DNA from: Harmonia axyridis
Taxonomy: Eukaryota; Arthropoda; Insecta; Coleoptera; Coccinellidae
NCBI RefSeq assembly: GCF_914767665.1
Contig: NC_059506.1
Location: 4,960,001-5,024,000, forward strand
Length of the DNA: 64,000 nucleotides
Direction: 5' to 3'
The translations under genes were made by a program, and so were the position numbers. How positions within the stretch are numbered: the first letter of the stretch is position 1; each line of letters opens with the position of its first letter. Of this stretch, positions 28,216 to 39,304 are shown piece after piece. Below the pieces are notes generated by a model. That model had not been told where the DNA came from. It ran no database searches and saw only the letters and a list, made by a program, of their open reading frames with translations.

Positions 28216-31200
28216 TCATAGAAACCCAGGGAGGTCGTCAACGACGTTAATAAAATTGACAACCTCCCTAGGGGCCTTGGCCATTACCTCTCTGGTATCC
28301 AGGACCGGCTTGCCCATGTGAATGGTTCTTAGGCCAGCCAGCTCTGGACACTTGCATATCAAGTGTTCAGAAGTTTCTACTTCCGATCCACAGAGCCTGC
28401 AAATCTCGTCTGCTGACTTACCCATACGGTACAAATGATGTTTGTACCGACAGTGCCCCGTCAGCAGTCCCACCATCACCCGAAGCTCCGCTCGTAACAG
28501 CTTCAGGAGTTTTCTGGTGTAAGTAGGTGAAATCTTCACGAATTTCTTTGCCTGAGCAAGTCTAGGAGTGTTAGTCCAGTGGATTGTCCTACTGTTCAAC
28601 TCCCATAGCTGGACCGCAGCTTTGTATTGGTCTTTTCCTATCCCACAGAAAGGCTCAGGTCCAGCAGGTCTTAGCCTAGATGCACTTTTTGCAAGCTCGT
28701 CCGCTCTCTCATTTCCTTCAACACCACAGTGCCCTGGTACCCATAGTAGAGTCACCTTGTTTCCTCTGGCCAGTTGCTTTATGGTGTTACGGCACTCCCA
28801 AGTCAGCAGAGACCCCTGACAACACGATTCCAGGTATCTCAGCGTGGTTTGGCTGTCCGTGGTGATGTAGATATGCGCCCCTTTGAGGTTCATTTTGAGA
28901 CACTCCTGGGCGCATACATAAACAGCCATTTTCTCGGCTTGTAGAATCGAGGGCTCACTTCCCAGGGCTTTAGAGATCCTCAGTCTAGGTCCATATATCC
29001 CAATGCCGGTGCCCTTCTCTGTTTTTGATCCATCTGTAAACCATATGGATGACTTTTTGTCTAGACGATTTATGAAACTTATTGCTCTATGACGGTCATT
29101 TATAACCGTTTTAAAGGGCGTTTCAAAATCGTAGGTGGTTGGCATAATATCTGATGGTTTTGCGAGGAGGTTTGAATCTAGTTGATTCAGTATCCTCATA
29201 TGTCCAACCCAGTTCCCAGGAAGGAGCTTTCCATTATGGGAAATCCTTATTGCTTCGAGCAGGCTACATTTCCTTACATGTAGGTGTAAGGGAGGCAAGT
29301 CTAGTATGACCTCCAGCGCTGCCGTAGGAGCTGTGCGCATAGCTCCTGTGACACCAATGCACGCCAGCCTTTGCATTTTCTGCAACCTGATGCGTGTGGT
29401 GACCTCCTCGGTTTTTGTCCACCATGCTAGAGATGCATAGGTGACAATAGGGCGTACCACCGCTGTGTATAACCACAGTACCATTTTCGGTTTCACTCCC
29501 CATGTCTTTCCAAAGAGTCTTTTGCATGCCCACATAGCCGCCGTGGCTCTGGAAAGAGTCTTATCTATATGTTTCCCCCAGTTCAGTTTACTGTCCAGGA
29601 TAACACCTAGATATTTACACTCACTAGAGAAGTGCAGAGTCTGACCATTTAAGACCAGAGCTCTGAGGTCGAGATTCCTTCTTCTAGTGAACGGGATTAT
29701 TGATGTTTTCGAGGGGTTGACAGTAAGCCCCTCTTCCCCGCACCAATTTTCAATAGTTTTGAGAGCAAGTTGCATTCGGCTACTTATTGGGCCCACATGC
29801 TTGCCTCTAACCGTCACCACTATGTCGTCGGCGTAAGCCTGGACGTTAAATCCGCCTGTTGTAAGCCTCTCCAAGAGGCCATCCATGACCAAGCTCCACA
29901 GCAGGGGTGATAGAACCCCTCCCTGAGGGCATCCCCTGCACGTCAGCACAGTCACTTCGGTTTCTCCCAGATAGGCTGTAACGGTTCGTCCTTTCAACAT
30001 AGCTGATATCCACTTAACAGTGGAGGGTTCTATCCCTTTCCTTTTGGCTGCATTGCATATGGAGGTATGTAGAGTATTGTCAAAGGCCCCTCCGATATCA
30101 CCGAACATTGCAAGCAGAATCTCCTTTGCGTTGAGGGTGCCTTCCACCTCTCTAAGAAGATGATGAAGGGCGTCTACAGTAGATCTACCCGCCCTATAAG
30201 CAAACTGTTTGCTGTGGAGTTTTACACTGCCTCGTATGTTGTTGTCAATTATTTTCTTCATGGTCTTCAGGAGAAAGGAGGTGAGGCATATGGGTCGATA
30301 GGATTTAGGCTCTGGGGAGCCTTTTCGACCCTCTTTGGGTATGAATACTACCCTCGCCTCCCTCCATGATTTCGGGATATAGCCCCTTGTAAAGCTGGCC
30401 TTGAAGAGCTCAGTTATCGGGGCTATAAGTACTTCAACACCTTTCTGAAGCATGGCTGGAAAAATACCATCCATGCCTGCTGATTTGAAGGGCTGAAAGC
30501 TCTTTATCGCCCATTCAATTCTTTCTGGTGTGAATAGTCTACCAGCTTTCTGAGAATCCCACCTGGTGGGGTTGTATACTTCCCCAGCGGGGGCCCCATC
30601 TTCACTGGTAATCTGCCTGGAGCCAGGAAAGTGAGTCTCTAGTAGAGCTCTTAGGCTCTCTTGAGGATCATTTGTAAATTCCCCACATGGCTTCTTTATT
30701 TGGCCAATTGGGTTTGAGTGATCCTTAGATAGTACCTTTTGAAGTCTAGCTGCTGGGGCCGTTTTATCTATTTCCTCACAGAAGCTTCTCCAGGACTGCC
30801 TTTTGGCTTTCCTGACCTCTTTGTTGTAGTTGGTCAGGGCTAGTCTGTAGGCATTCCAGCTGCCTTCTCGCTTAGCCTTATTGAAGGCTTTTCTAGCAAT
30901 TTTCTTGAGGTTTTCAAGATGATTGTTCCACCAGGGGACGTCTCTGGAGATCTTTTTCTTCCTGAGTGGACAACTGTTTTCAAATGCCCTCTTCAGACAT
31001 GATGTGAAGTGAGCAGAGGCGTTCTCCAGATCCTCATTGGAGCTGATGTTGTATTTCAGGCCCTTCAGATCAGAACTCATGTGGGCTATGTAAAGTTCCC
31101 AGTCTGTCTTCCTGGGTATCCTGCACTCAACATCAGCTGAAGCAGTTGCTTCAACGTTGAATTCTATTGCCATATGGTCTGACATGGATGGCTCTGCTGA

Positions 31201-31826
31201 GACCCTCCAGTTCTTGACCATCCCCGCAATAAAAGGTGTCGCCAGTGTAAGGTCAATTACTTCCCTTCTGATCGCATTCATGAAGGTTGGACTATTACCC
31301 ACATTTACTATCTCTATGTTAGTAGAAAATAGGAAGTCAAGTAAATCCTCACCTCTATGATTTATATCTGTGCTGCCCCATACTTTGTGGTGTGCGTTCG
31401 CATCGCAGCCCAGAATAAGTTGTTTCTTCTCTATGCGGCACCATTCGATGAGGCGTTGTACTTCCTCCGGTGGTGGGCTGATGGCGTCTCCTGGAAAATA
31501 TCCTGAGGCGATAACAAGCTGCCTCTTGATGTTCTCAGTTCGCACCTCAACCAATGCCGCAGCAAGATCCCTTGTCAGGAACTCTGTAAGTGGAAGACAG
31601 GTTAGTCCCCTTCTGAGTATTATTAGGGCTCTTGGACTTACTGCCTTATCGCAGTATATCGTCTGATATACTTTGTTTGGTAGGCCTCTTACTTGGCCTC
31701 CATTGATCCAGGGCTCTTGTATCAGCCCTATGTCAACATGCCTTCTAGATGTTCTCCAGCATAAGGCACTAGAGGCTGCCTTCGAGTGCTGGAGGTTTAT
31801 CTGAAGGCATGTCAGACATCTACTCC
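28216..31826 (-). CDS. LINE ORF2: endonuclease, reverse transcriptase, RNase H
   Basis: The first ATG in frame is at 31,554 (1112 codons), but the conserved endonuclease start CLQINLQHSKAASSALCWR lies upstream, in frame, just beyond the ORF1 stop (31,827). The true product is therefore longer. Domains counted from that ATG are: endonuclease LILGCDANAHHKVWGS and SDHMAIEFN; RT with SYRPICLTSFLLKTMKKIID, AMFGDIGGAFDN, CPQGGVLSP and AYADDIVVTV at about 575; RNase H with WFTDGSKTEKGTGIG at about 841, TTDSQ and GHCGVEGNERADELA at about 948; then a C-terminal CRLCGSEVETSEHLICKC zinc motif. The frame is intact throughout. Confidence 0.9.
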
Positions 31827-32840
31827 TTATGGGGTAGGTTGTCCGCTAGGCTTTTCGGAAGGGACCGCCGGTTTTTCTCCGTCGGACCCCCCCTTATCAC
31901 GCCCTTGCGGATCAGCCCTCCCCCCAGAGCTGGTGGTCAGTTTTATGGCCTCTTCATTTCCTGGAGGCTTCACCACCTTCTTCTTTACCTCCCCTTTGGG
32001 CCTTTTCGACGCCGGACCAGAGGTTGGGGCCTGAGAAGCTCCTCTCCTCTCGGCCATTGTCTTTGGTCCCTTAAGGCGGAGATTTGTTTGGCCGAAAAAG
32101 TAATTTATCTCGAGCATGGGTCCTAATGGTCCCCTTCGAAGGACTCTCCAGCTGGAGGTTTTGAGCCCTGCGTTCTGATTCTCTACCGCCTTGAGAATTT
32201 TCTCATTGGAGAGATCATGGCTGTCGGGGAGATATCCGACCAGGATCTCTGGGTGAGGCAGTTCTGCCTCTTCGGCTATCCTTAGATCAGCTCCCTCCCA
32301 AGGTTTGAGTTTTGGCTGTATGCTCTTCAGCCACTCCACAGTGGCTTTGTCAGAGCATGTCAGCCCAAGCCAGCCTGGCCTCATATGCAGTTGGTGGAAC
32401 GTAGGCGTTATGGCGTCCTCGTTCCCCAATGCAATAATCTCTTTCATTAGCGATTTTTTGATGGCCATTAGACGGTCCATTTCCAAACTCACCTCTGGAA
32501 ATTTTTTGTGCATTATCCCCACCTTCAGACCAGCGGTAGCCTGGCTGTAGGTGGGCCCACCTGATGCGGGACCCTTGGGAGTTCCTAAGGGCTGAGCTCC
32601 GGAAGCTCCCGAGGATTGAACTTTGGAGGCACCCGAGGCCTGAGCCCCGGCACCTCCTGAGGACCGTGCGACTTTTGAAGCCTCGCATTTGGCACTCTTT
32701 GGCTGCTTGCCTTTAGGCGTGCTGTCCTCCGACCTATTTCTCTTGGTCCCTCGGCCTGTTTTCTGCTTTGGACCAATTGGTTTGGAGGCTTCTTTCCTGG
32801 CATCGTCAGGAGCCATCCCTTTCTTTAGAAGGAACTTCAT
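31827..32840 (-). CDS. LINE ORF1 of the RNase H-bearing element (DUF4780-like)
   Basis: The 337-codon intact frame has a Lys/Ser/Ala/Pro-rich, basic N-terminal half (residues about 1-115, with repeated GAQPLG-like units). A globular region (about 120-270: AGLKVGIMHKKFPEVSLEMD, FHQLHMRPGWLGLTCSDKAT) resembles the DUF4780 domain often found in ORF1 of insect LINEs. A basic tail follows. No CCHC knuckles are present. Presumed role: RNA binding in the element RNP. It ends SGQPTP-stop, overlapping the start of ORF2 coding sequence. Confidence 0.75.
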   Translation of the reverse strand: MKFLLKKGMAPDDARKEASKPIGPKQKTGRGTKRNRSEDSTPKGKQPKSAKCEASKVARSSGGAGAQASGASKVQSSGASGAQPLGTPKGPASGGPTYSQATAGLKVGIMHKKFPEVSLEMDRLMAIKKSLMKEIIALGNEDAITPTFHQLHMRPGWLGLTCSDKATVEWLKSIQPKLKPWEGADLRIAEEAELPHPEILVGYLPDSHDLSNEKILKAVENQNAGLKTSSWRVLRRGPLGPMLEINYFFGQTNLRLKGPKTMAERRGASQAPTSGPASKRPKGEVKKKVVKPPGNEEAIKLTTSSGGRADPQGRDKGGSDGEKPAVPSEKPSGQPTP

Positions 32841-32960
32841 CCTCCTTCTGGCGGAATCTTCTCATTAAAAACATATATTTTATTCTTAATTATATTTATT
32901 TGGGTTTTTTTGTAATATGTAGAAGTATTCGTGGTATTTTTCTAATTAATTATTTTTCAG

Positions 32961-33010
32961 ATGTTTACAAGAAACAGAATGGAACTATGATAAAGCCACA
33001 GCAGAATGAT
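32961..33010 (+). pseudogene. Nxf1: NXF1 last exon, truncated: end of TAP-C domain
   Basis: After the acceptor (tatttttcag, 32,951-32,960) the exon continues TAP-C in the phase left by the donor at 28,104: CLQETEWNYDKATAE and then a stop. This aligns with the family segment CLQ..NWDY..A...F. The normal final 15-20 residues (the F..L......IP..AF-type tail) are missing. Immediately after, an (ACGA)-type run (33,012-33,027) leads into the polypyrimidine/acceptor of exon k. This is the novel junction of the rearranged copy. Confidence 0.8.
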
Positions 33011-33037
33011 TACGAACGAACGAACGAATTCTTTTAG

Positions 33038-33451
33038 GACGGTTTGGACCTACCTCCGCCAATATGTTTTGACCTAGCCGATGAAGTAGCTCTACCTACT
33101 CCTGCTCAGACTTTTCTTTGTGAAGCTAATGCCGGATCCATCATACGGCAATTTCTTGAGCAGTATTTCACATTATTCGACAGTGAAAATCGACAGATGT
33201 TGATACAGGCATATCACGAACAGGCGACTTTTTCAATGACTATGGCATATCCTTATGGTACCAAAGATAAGTCTGTAAATTGGCTGAATTGGTACAGCAC
33301 CGACAATAGGAACCTTCTCAAGTTGACGGAGCCAGAAAGAAGATTCAAGCTCTTGAAACAAGGAAATGTTTCTATAGTGTCTTTTCTGAAATATATGCCA
33401 AAGACTAAGCACGATTTGATGAATTTTCTAGTGGATTTAACAGTGTGCAAT
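33038..33451 (+). pseudogene. Nxf1: NXF1 exon k: N-terminal two thirds of the NTF2-like domain
   Basis: The exon is 414 bases (138 codons, phase 0/0), with acceptor ttcttttag and donor AAT|gtaagt. It encodes DGLDLPPPICFDL (the segment just before the domain), then GSIIRQFLEQYFTLFDSENR, RFKLLKQGNVSIVSFLKYMP and KTKHDLMNFLVDLTVCN. This corresponds to the NXT1-binding NTF2-like fold of NXF1 (family: DG.DLPPPI.FD..., KTQHD...FVVD). The reading frame is intact, but it lies downstream of the exons that should follow it. Its intron contains a Harbinger element at 33,695. Recognition as NXF1 is firm; expression of this copy is doubtful. Confidence 0.9.
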
Positions 33452-33694
33452 GTAAGTCATAGTTATTTTCAATCAATATGTATTATGAGGTTTTTGTTTT
33501 TAATTAATTGGTAATTGTTTTTTATAGTACTTAATACCAGCATCAGTTATGCATTCATCATTTCAAATGAAAATATTCTAAAAATCACACATAGTTTTGT
33601 ATTTTTATAGAGGAAAATTAAATAATGTGCAAGGTCACATAAAATTTTGACTAGAAACATCAAACTCAAAAAATTTATGTTTAAAACTACTCAG

Positions 33695-35379
33695 TGGTGG
33701 GATTCTGTAACGGCAAAGCGAAGCGAAAACGTGACGAAACGACAGTTTTGCTCGGTTCGGTATTCTGTAAAGGGATTCGGCAATAGTCGTGTTTGCCGAT
33801 GCAAAGAACGACCTCATGACGATAACGAAACATTTTAGGGTTCGTTGTCATTACGAAAAGTCCGACGACGTTTTTGATTGGTTTACTTTTACTACGTGAC
33901 CAAGTCTTAAGCGTCATATTATGACACTTGAATGATTTCGATTTCGAGGTTATAATTTTGAATGTTTTGCTTCACAATATCACAATTCTTAATATTAAGT
34001 TTGAAATTCATTCTATTAGTTATTGAAAAATTGCGTTATGAAAGTTATCTTCAAGAAAAGAAGAAGAAAAAAAAGAACGATGGAGTAGGACAACTTTTAT
34101 GCGTGAAAGTGGAGTACCCAATTGATTCGACAGATAAGGTTCCTTTTTAATTTCGAAATATCTTCAAGTGCTTTTCACTGTTGAACGAGGTTCCAGTCAG
34201 ATTTTCTTCGAGTGCTTAAAATTTGTTTTTTGTGATAATTAAGAATAGCATCCTGGTATTCCACATTTTTCAAAAAATTTCCCTTTATTTTGGGTCTTCT
34301 CAGAATCATTAGGGAATTTAATTCTTCCTTGGAATACATGGGTAATCAATTTAGTCACTTCACTAACACAACGACTGACCATGGGTTGACTTACTGCTAG
34401 CAAATATTCTTGTCCAATACCGCGTCGGTAATTTCCACTGGCAAAAAATCTCAGAGTTATCAATATTCGCTGTTCAAATGGCGTTCTCGTGTTCCTCCAA
34501 TAATTATCCATAAATGGTTTCAATTCATCAAATAGAACGTGAACTAAATGTTTCGACAAACGGAAAACGTCTATGAATCTCTCATCCGTTAAGTTAAATG
34601 GATCACTTCTATCTCGAAGAAATCTATTCTCCTCTCTTGTAAGAGTTAGACGAACTCTTCTTGAGATTTCCTCGTCGATGATCAGAATCATTGAAAACAT
34701 GATGAATATTTCTTTATACCTATACACACTATTAGTTGACTCCCCGAACTTATTTTGTAGTATGGGTAGGTTTTGTAACTTGAATAAGAATGAAGGTTTT
34801 GAATTATAATCCATTGAACGAGGTTCCATTTCGAATTTCTTCCAGTGCTCAAATAAGACTTTTTGTAATACTCAATATTTGCATTCAGGTGCTGTATTCA
34901 ATTAGCTAATTCATTCTTAATGATAAACTAAACAGTTTAAAATGGTATGAAACCCTTTGTTAAGTAACTTCCAATGAGAGTCATAAATCAAAATATAATT
35001 TCTGACAATACTCAAGTTAAATACTGTGGATTATTCAAAGGACATTACAGCTAGAGTCCATAAAAGGGACTCTTATCTCATTGCTCTTATTAGAGATTGT
35101 CTCAGGTACCTCATATGTCAAAACCATAGACCTAATATCATAATGATATTAGGTCTATGGTCAAAACCTGCAGAATCCTACAGTAGCTTAAATGTCTACT
35201 TATTTGCAACGTTGCCAATGTTCCTTCGTGTAAAATCGGTAAGCTCCGACAACGAAACTAAAAGCGTAAAGATAACGAAACGATAAAGAAAAAGACGCTT
35301 ACAGAATACCGCATTCGCTTCGCTTCGTAACGTTATCGCTTTCGTTTGCTATGATAACGAAAGTTACAGAATCCTACCC
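33695..35379 (-). mobile_element. Harbinger element (right member of the flanking pair)
   Basis: Terminal repeats match the 24,249 copy. It is preceded by CAG (33,692-33,694, NXF1 intron) and followed by CTG (35,380-35,382, 18S target): the two ends carry different target duplications. Bases about 33,930-34,240 do not match the other copies. A near-perfect palindrome lies at about 35,126-35,162 with 18-bp arms. Confidence 0.85.
34239..34829 (-). pseudogene. Harbinger transposase, N-terminal half
   Basis: The 196-codon frame encodes the HARBI1-like N-terminal region: EEISRRVRLTLTREENRFLR, LTDERFIDVFRLSKHLVHVL, TPFEQRILITLRFFASGNYR, EYLLAVSQPMVSRCVSEVTK and KCGIPGC. The frame stops just before the GAIDCTH catalytic Asp motif, which is present only in the 24,249 copy. 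Without the DDE core it is inactive. Confidence 0.85.
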
Positions 35380-35416
35380 CTGGTGAGGTTTCCTGTGTTC
35401 AGTCGAATTAAGCCGC

Positions 35417-35450
<34 letters not shown>

Positions 35451-35740
35451 TTCAAGTTTCAGCTTTGCAACCTTACTTCCCCCGGAACCCAAAAGCTTTG
35501 GTTTTTTGGAAGCTGCCCGCCGAGTCATCGAAGGAACGTCGGCGGATCGCTAGCTGGCATAGTTAATGGTTAGAACTAGGGCGGTATCTGATCGCCTTCC
35601 TACCTCTAACTTTCGTTCTTGATCAATGAAAACGTTTTTGGCAAATGCTTTCGCTTCTGTCCGTCTTGCGACGATCCAAGAATTTCACCTCTAACGTCGC
35701 AATACGAATGCCTCCATCCGTTCCTGTTAATCATAATCAT
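35380..35740 (-). pseudogene. 18S rRNA fragment, copy B, part 2
   Basis: Continues exactly where 25,255 stopped: GAATTAAGCCGCAGGCTCCA, CCCGGAACCCAAAAGCTTTG, AGAACTAGGGCGGTATCTGA, then AATTTCACCTCTAACGTCGC. It retains blocks deleted in copy A, so it is the less eroded of the two. It ends in 'cctgttaatcat' at the Gypsy insertion. Confidence 0.9.
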
Positions 35741-35777
35741 CATTGCGATCTATTTCACTAATGCTTATGTATATATA

Positions 35778-37718
35778 CAGGGTGAGTCTTTGACTTGTAC
35801 ATATATTTTAACCGAAGGTTCTTGAGGTCAAAAGAAACACTTTTTTCATTTACCATTTTTTCCGATTCGGCCCTGTTAAAAAGATATAGCCATTTTAAAT
35901 TTTCAAAATGAGCTAATTCACCCCTGAAAACCGGAACACTGAAGTTTTCTCAAGCATAAGATATACCTCTTGAACCTTGGAAATAAGCTACTAAATTAGA
36001 AAAACCATCATAAACTCACGTTTAACATTCCATTTGTTGAACAAAGTAGTGTTTATAATCAAATAAATGAGTTATTCCAATTTCGTTGACGCTAAAGATT
36101 AAATATTCTTCTCTTGATTTCTATTTCATTTTCGATAATTATAACGAATTGAGCTCGCTACCACCCATATTAGCTCTGATACTCATATCCATTCATTCAT
36201 TATATTTCATTTATATGATATCGTTGTTTATTTTTCGTGCAAGAATTAACCTTAAAATCTCAAATAAATAATATTCATCTATGAAGGATCTAACACAGAC
36301 TATAGTAATCTGTGGTTTTAAGTTTGAATTTCAAATTTCGAGTGATGCCAAATATAAACACAGCAGTTCGGTTCGAATAATCTATGTTCTAACCTAAAAT
36401 TTTCATTTACAGTTTGAGTTTACACTGTTATTGTTATAAGATATTTGTTATGAAATGAAGCATTTGATTTGTTCCAACTATCTCATAAAAATATTGAAAT
36501 GCATCAATATTTTTGAAACCATCAGTATGAAAATATGGAAATATGTAAAATATTCTGGCTCTGTAATCAATGGAAAATGTTAGACTCCACTTGTAATCAA
36601 ATTTGTTGTTAATGTGTACCTACATTATAGCCAACTTTACTACTTAATTCATCTTGATTTTGGCATTGAAAATAAATGAGAAGTATTCAATGTAAATATC
36701 CACAATAGAATATTTGGTTTCTTTCAACTCACCTAATTTGTTTTCACATTAAAACAATTATGGCCCTCTTGGAAGTATGTCAATCATAAGCTCTTAGGAT
36801 GAATTTATGGAATAGCAAAAGAATAAAAGTATTCAATCTCAATCACATGAAAATTTGTCTAGTATGTACCTAGTCCTAGTGGTATGTTTCAATGTGAGTT
36901 TGAATGAGCCGAAGAAGAATACAGTATTGTTCGATAGCAGCAGTCTTTAGTGGGATATTGATTGTTGTCATTATAATGGGACTATTTTGTGAAAACTTTT
37001 TTAAACATGGGTTTTATGAATAATCTGGACTTTTCAAAAAGAATGTTGATTTTAGTGAAGTATCTTCTTATTATCAGAGCTGTGCCAAAGCTCAGTGATT
37101 TTTAATCAAATCGAGGAGTTGAGGTGAGCTTATTCAAATAACTTCATTTTCAAACTAAGTTGGCTAGTACTTCAATTCTTAAATCAGAGACATGACTTCA
37201 TAGTAAATATTCATTTCTGTGGTTTGTTTTTCCACAATAGGAGTTGCATTCAGCCAAAGTACCCAATTTTTTGAATTTCACAGATAATTTTTTTTTTTTA
37301 AGATCAAGTTATTCGAAAACGGCGCTTTGTACGAGAAAATATGAGGAGTACTTTTATTTTTCAAATTAGCCAAATATTCTTCAATGAACGTTCAAATTAT
37401 TATTAAGAGTTGGGTTCTTCGAATTTCTGGTATATTTATGGTATGTTATGTTCATAACAAAGAAACAGAAGAATGTGTATGGAATCTGGTGTTCGGAGAA
37501 GATGTATCACATCAAAAAAAAGCTATATTTCAAAAATCATTTCCTTCGATATAACCATTTACGAGATATAGCCGAAAATCACATTTTTTTAACGATTTTC
37601 AACAGCCTGTATCTTTTTAACCGGGCCGAATCGGAAAAAATGGTAAAGGAAAAAAGTGTTTCTTTTGACCTCAGGAATCTTGGGTTAAAATATATGTACA
37701 AGTCAAAGACTCACCCTG
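35778..37718. mobile_element. TA-flanked non-coding element inside the Gypsy LTR
   Basis: Inverted termini begin CAGGGTGAGTCTTTGACTTG and end with the complement, with TA at 35,776-35,777 and 37,719-37,720. The intact LTR at 39,882 shows the empty site. The inverted homology continues inward (AAGAAACACTTTTTTC near 35,834 and its complement near 37,655). About 1.94 kb with no recognisable transposase; long AT-rich middle. A relative of 250 bases is at 43,319-43,568. Confidence 0.85.
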
Positions 37719-37975
37719 TATATTTTATATTCCAATAATATAATTGGGAATGAAACATGAAAAAAAAACAGAACATTTATTTCTTATGGAGGTTACACTG
37801 ATGAATGAATGGAATAAAACCGATGTTAAATGTTACATATGTTTTTCTTATCTGCGCAGCAGTTAGCAACTCCGAAAACATTCAATACAAAAATCAATAT
37901 TTAACAATACTTCCCCCCTTAAAAATATCAACAAAAAAAAATCAATTCACAATATTCTTAATAAATATATAAGTC

Positions 37976-39134
37976 CTAAAAATAAGTTAAACGCTCTACA
38001 GGTCTAATATTAAGTTTTGGTCTCTTTCCTACATTACTTCCATACTCAGAAACCAACTCGTCTGAACTCTCAGTTACTTCCTGACTCAGTTCATTTTTCT
38101 CATGAGAAACCTCATCTGGATCAACCAACTCGCTATTAACCGGAAGTGCCAAAGCCTCAGAAGACATCGGAATAATCTGATCCAGGTGACGTTTCCATGT
38201 TACATTTCCCAACTCTGGAATGAAAACCAAATAAGTTGATTTATCTATTCTCTTGTTAATAATAGCCTTAATCCAATTTGGTTTTGATGCATTTCTATGA
38301 TCTTTTACACATACTTTTTCACCCCGACAAAATTCAACATTTCTTTTCCCTCTATAGTTTTCTTTTTGTTTGAATTGATTCCCTTTAACGGTTTTCTCAA
38401 GATTTTCATTTGTTTCTTTATCACAAGGTAACAAAATGTTAAAACGTGTACGGAGTTCTCTATTGAACATTAAACTCGCAGGTGAACGCCCAGTGGTGCA
38501 ATGAACAGTGTTTCGAAAATCAAACAAAAAATTGTTCAGTATCTTGTTTATATCTGAACATTCGTTCTTACCAAGTGCGTTTCTCAATGAATTGATTTCA
38601 CCGCATTTTCTGCTTGACCATTCGAAGAAGGGTGGTAAGGTGGAGAGGTGATATGTTCAATACTATTCAACTTGAAAAATTGTTCAATCTCCGATGAAGT
38701 GAAATTAGGGCATTATCAGAAACAATATAGCGCGGTAAACCAAATCGAGCAAAGCAAGATCTTAATACGTCAATAGTTGCTTTAGAAGTCATAGACGTCA
38801 TCGGAAAAGCTTCAATCCATTTAGAATGAGCGTCTACTAGAATGAGGAAATATCTGTTCAAAAATGGGCCCAAATAATCTATATGTAATCTGGACCACAC
38901 TTCCCGCGGCCAAGGCCAATTATTCAAAATAGATTTATTAGGGTTATTTTCATGTATTAGACACTTTTCACAATTTTTACATATCGCTTCGATATCATTA
39001 TCTAGTTTAGGCCACCAGAAATATGACCTTGCCAAACTTTTAGATTTGACGACGCCCATGTGAGATCGATGTAGATCTTCCAAAATTTCGGCCCTTAATT
39101 TGAAAGGAATAACCAAACGATTATTCCACAACAA
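37976..39134 (-). pseudogene. Gypsy integrase, frameshifted
   Basis: Frames 38,667-39,134 and 37,976-38,587 plus an uncovered stretch between them make one integrase. In order: zinc-binding HRSHMG...CKNCEKC; catalytic LHIDYLGPF (Asp) and VSDNA (Asp); HPSSNGQAENAVK with the catalytic Glu, in a third frame at about 38,590-38,690; and the C-terminal TTGRSPASLMFNRELRTRFN. All three acidic positions are visible, but at least two frameshifts separate them, so no functional protein is made. Confidence 0.85.
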
Positions 39135-39304
39135 ACAATTTTGTTCTATAGTAAGTTCATTTCTAATTCTGTGAAAAGCCTTGAAAATATCACCAATGTT
39201 GTTTGGCCAACCGTTTCGTAAAAATTTTATTACTTGAGATGAAATATAATCATTCTGGGTTTCTTTTTTTTTTTACTCTATTGAAGTTAATTGGAAAATG
39301 GACA

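Larger units (their letters stand above)
28124..32855 (-). mobile_element. Full-length RNase H-bearing LINE (I/LOA-type) with (TAA)n tail
   Basis: Target duplication ATCTTCTCATTA is seen at 28,112-28,123 and 32,856-32,867, within an NXF1 intron. The 3' end (minus) finishes in a TAA/AAT repeat, as in I-type LINEs. Two long intact ORFs are present. A 68-base 5'-truncated copy of the same 3' end sits at 53,272-53,339. Confidence 0.9.

Noticed and set aside
33038..33451. A functional stand-alone NXF1-like gene
   Set aside because: Exons are out of order, the linker exon is frameshifted and the last exon is truncated; no N-terminal RNA-binding or LRR exons are present.
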